Shown: positions 43,275 through 43,354 of the stretch, one piece after another | Numbering within the stretch: the stretch's first letter is position 1 | How the letters are laid out: every line of letters starts with the position of its first letter | Source: Synechococcus sp. UW140 | GTDB taxonomy: Bacteria; Cyanobacteriota; Cyanobacteriia; PCC-6307; Cyanobiaceae | Assembly: GCA_945877115.1 (NCBI GenBank) | Contig: CAMCQR010000010.1 | Span: forward strand, 1-43,354 | Direction of reading: 5' to 3' | DNA length: 43,354 nt | The notes under the pieces: model-generated | Databases searched by the model: none | What the model was told of the DNA's origin: nothing | What the model saw: only the letters and a program-made list of their open reading frames with translations | Position numbers and translations under genes: made by a program

Positions 43275-43354
43275 ATAGCAAGAGGTTCTTATATCGACTA
43301 TGACGATATCACTTGAACCATGGCACCTTCTCGACAAGAGTCATGCAACCACTG

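Larger units (their letters stand above)
42926..43276 (-). pseudogene. DUF4114 C-terminal fragment
   Basis: From about residue 25 to the end this reads as the C-terminal part of a DUF4114 domain: NPNFSDTYFAYNGLNTDGVN, then IFGFEDLRGGGDNDFNDIIV. Such domains sit at the C-termini of large secreted cyanobacterial proteins. The first 22 residues are unrelated and the ORF's first codon falls inside a terminator hairpin, so there is no credible promoter or start. It is probably a remnant of a larger gene. Confidence 0.6.

Noticed and set aside
1-43354. tRNA, rRNA, CRISPR arrays or insertion sequences
   Set aside because: None was recognised by reading; no regularly spaced repeats, cloverleaf-like stretches or transposase motifs were seen.

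Overview
This window is GC-rich chromosomal DNA from an alpha-cyanobacterium, most like the Cyanobium / freshwater-to-brackish Synechococcus group. The assignment rests on a cso-type (alpha) carboxysome cluster with form IA Rubisco, CsoS1D and CsoS1E, an acRAF and CbbX pair, SbtA/SbtB, and a high-light-inducible (Hli) protein. No database search was possible, so species-level identity is an inference.

Left part (1-10.4 kb): ordinary housekeeping and metabolic genes. In order they are a SepF-like core domain, an AlkB-type dioxygenase, RidA, glyoxalase II, short-form HisG overlapping a lipid-exporter-like ABC transporter, an alpha/beta hydrolase, a plastid-type GNAT acetyltransferase, two glycosyltransferase-like genes coupled to a lipoprotein HtrA protease, and dnaA.

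Central part (10.5-29.3 kb): an almost complete CO2-concentrating island, read leftward. SbtA and SbtB import bicarbonate. A likely CbbR/LysR-type site precedes csoS1-cbbL-cbbS-csoS2-csoSCA-csoS4A-csoS4B-csoS1E-ferritin. Then come ndhF-ndhD-chpX (the CO2-hydrating NDH-1 module), acRAF (Rubisco assembly) and cbbX (Rubisco activase). rdgB, folK, a Nudix hydrolase and csoS1D lie just upstream. Together these genes bring in inorganic carbon, build and repair Rubisco, and enclose it with carbonic anhydrase in a shell. Strong RNA hairpins sit between cbbL and cbbS and between cbbS and csoS2, where expression levels must step down.

Right part (29.3-43.4 kb): an accessory, partly decaying region. It holds a frameshifted small gene, a CDGSH-like reading frame interrupted by TGA, a ribbon-helix-helix-like gene coupled to a cation efflux transporter behind a palindrome, a MerR regulator with its own dyad, a thiamine-binding protein, an ArdC-like antirestriction protein, and a broken DUF305 gene. 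It also has two exported proteins with the same PEP-CTERM-like tail, an AT-rich glycosyltransferase-like gene, HdeD, MAPEG, YajQ, an Hli gene with a tiny membrane protein, a heavily deleted 5-oxoprolinase pseudogene, and a DUF4114 fragment. No tRNA, rRNA, CRISPR array or intact transposase was recognised.
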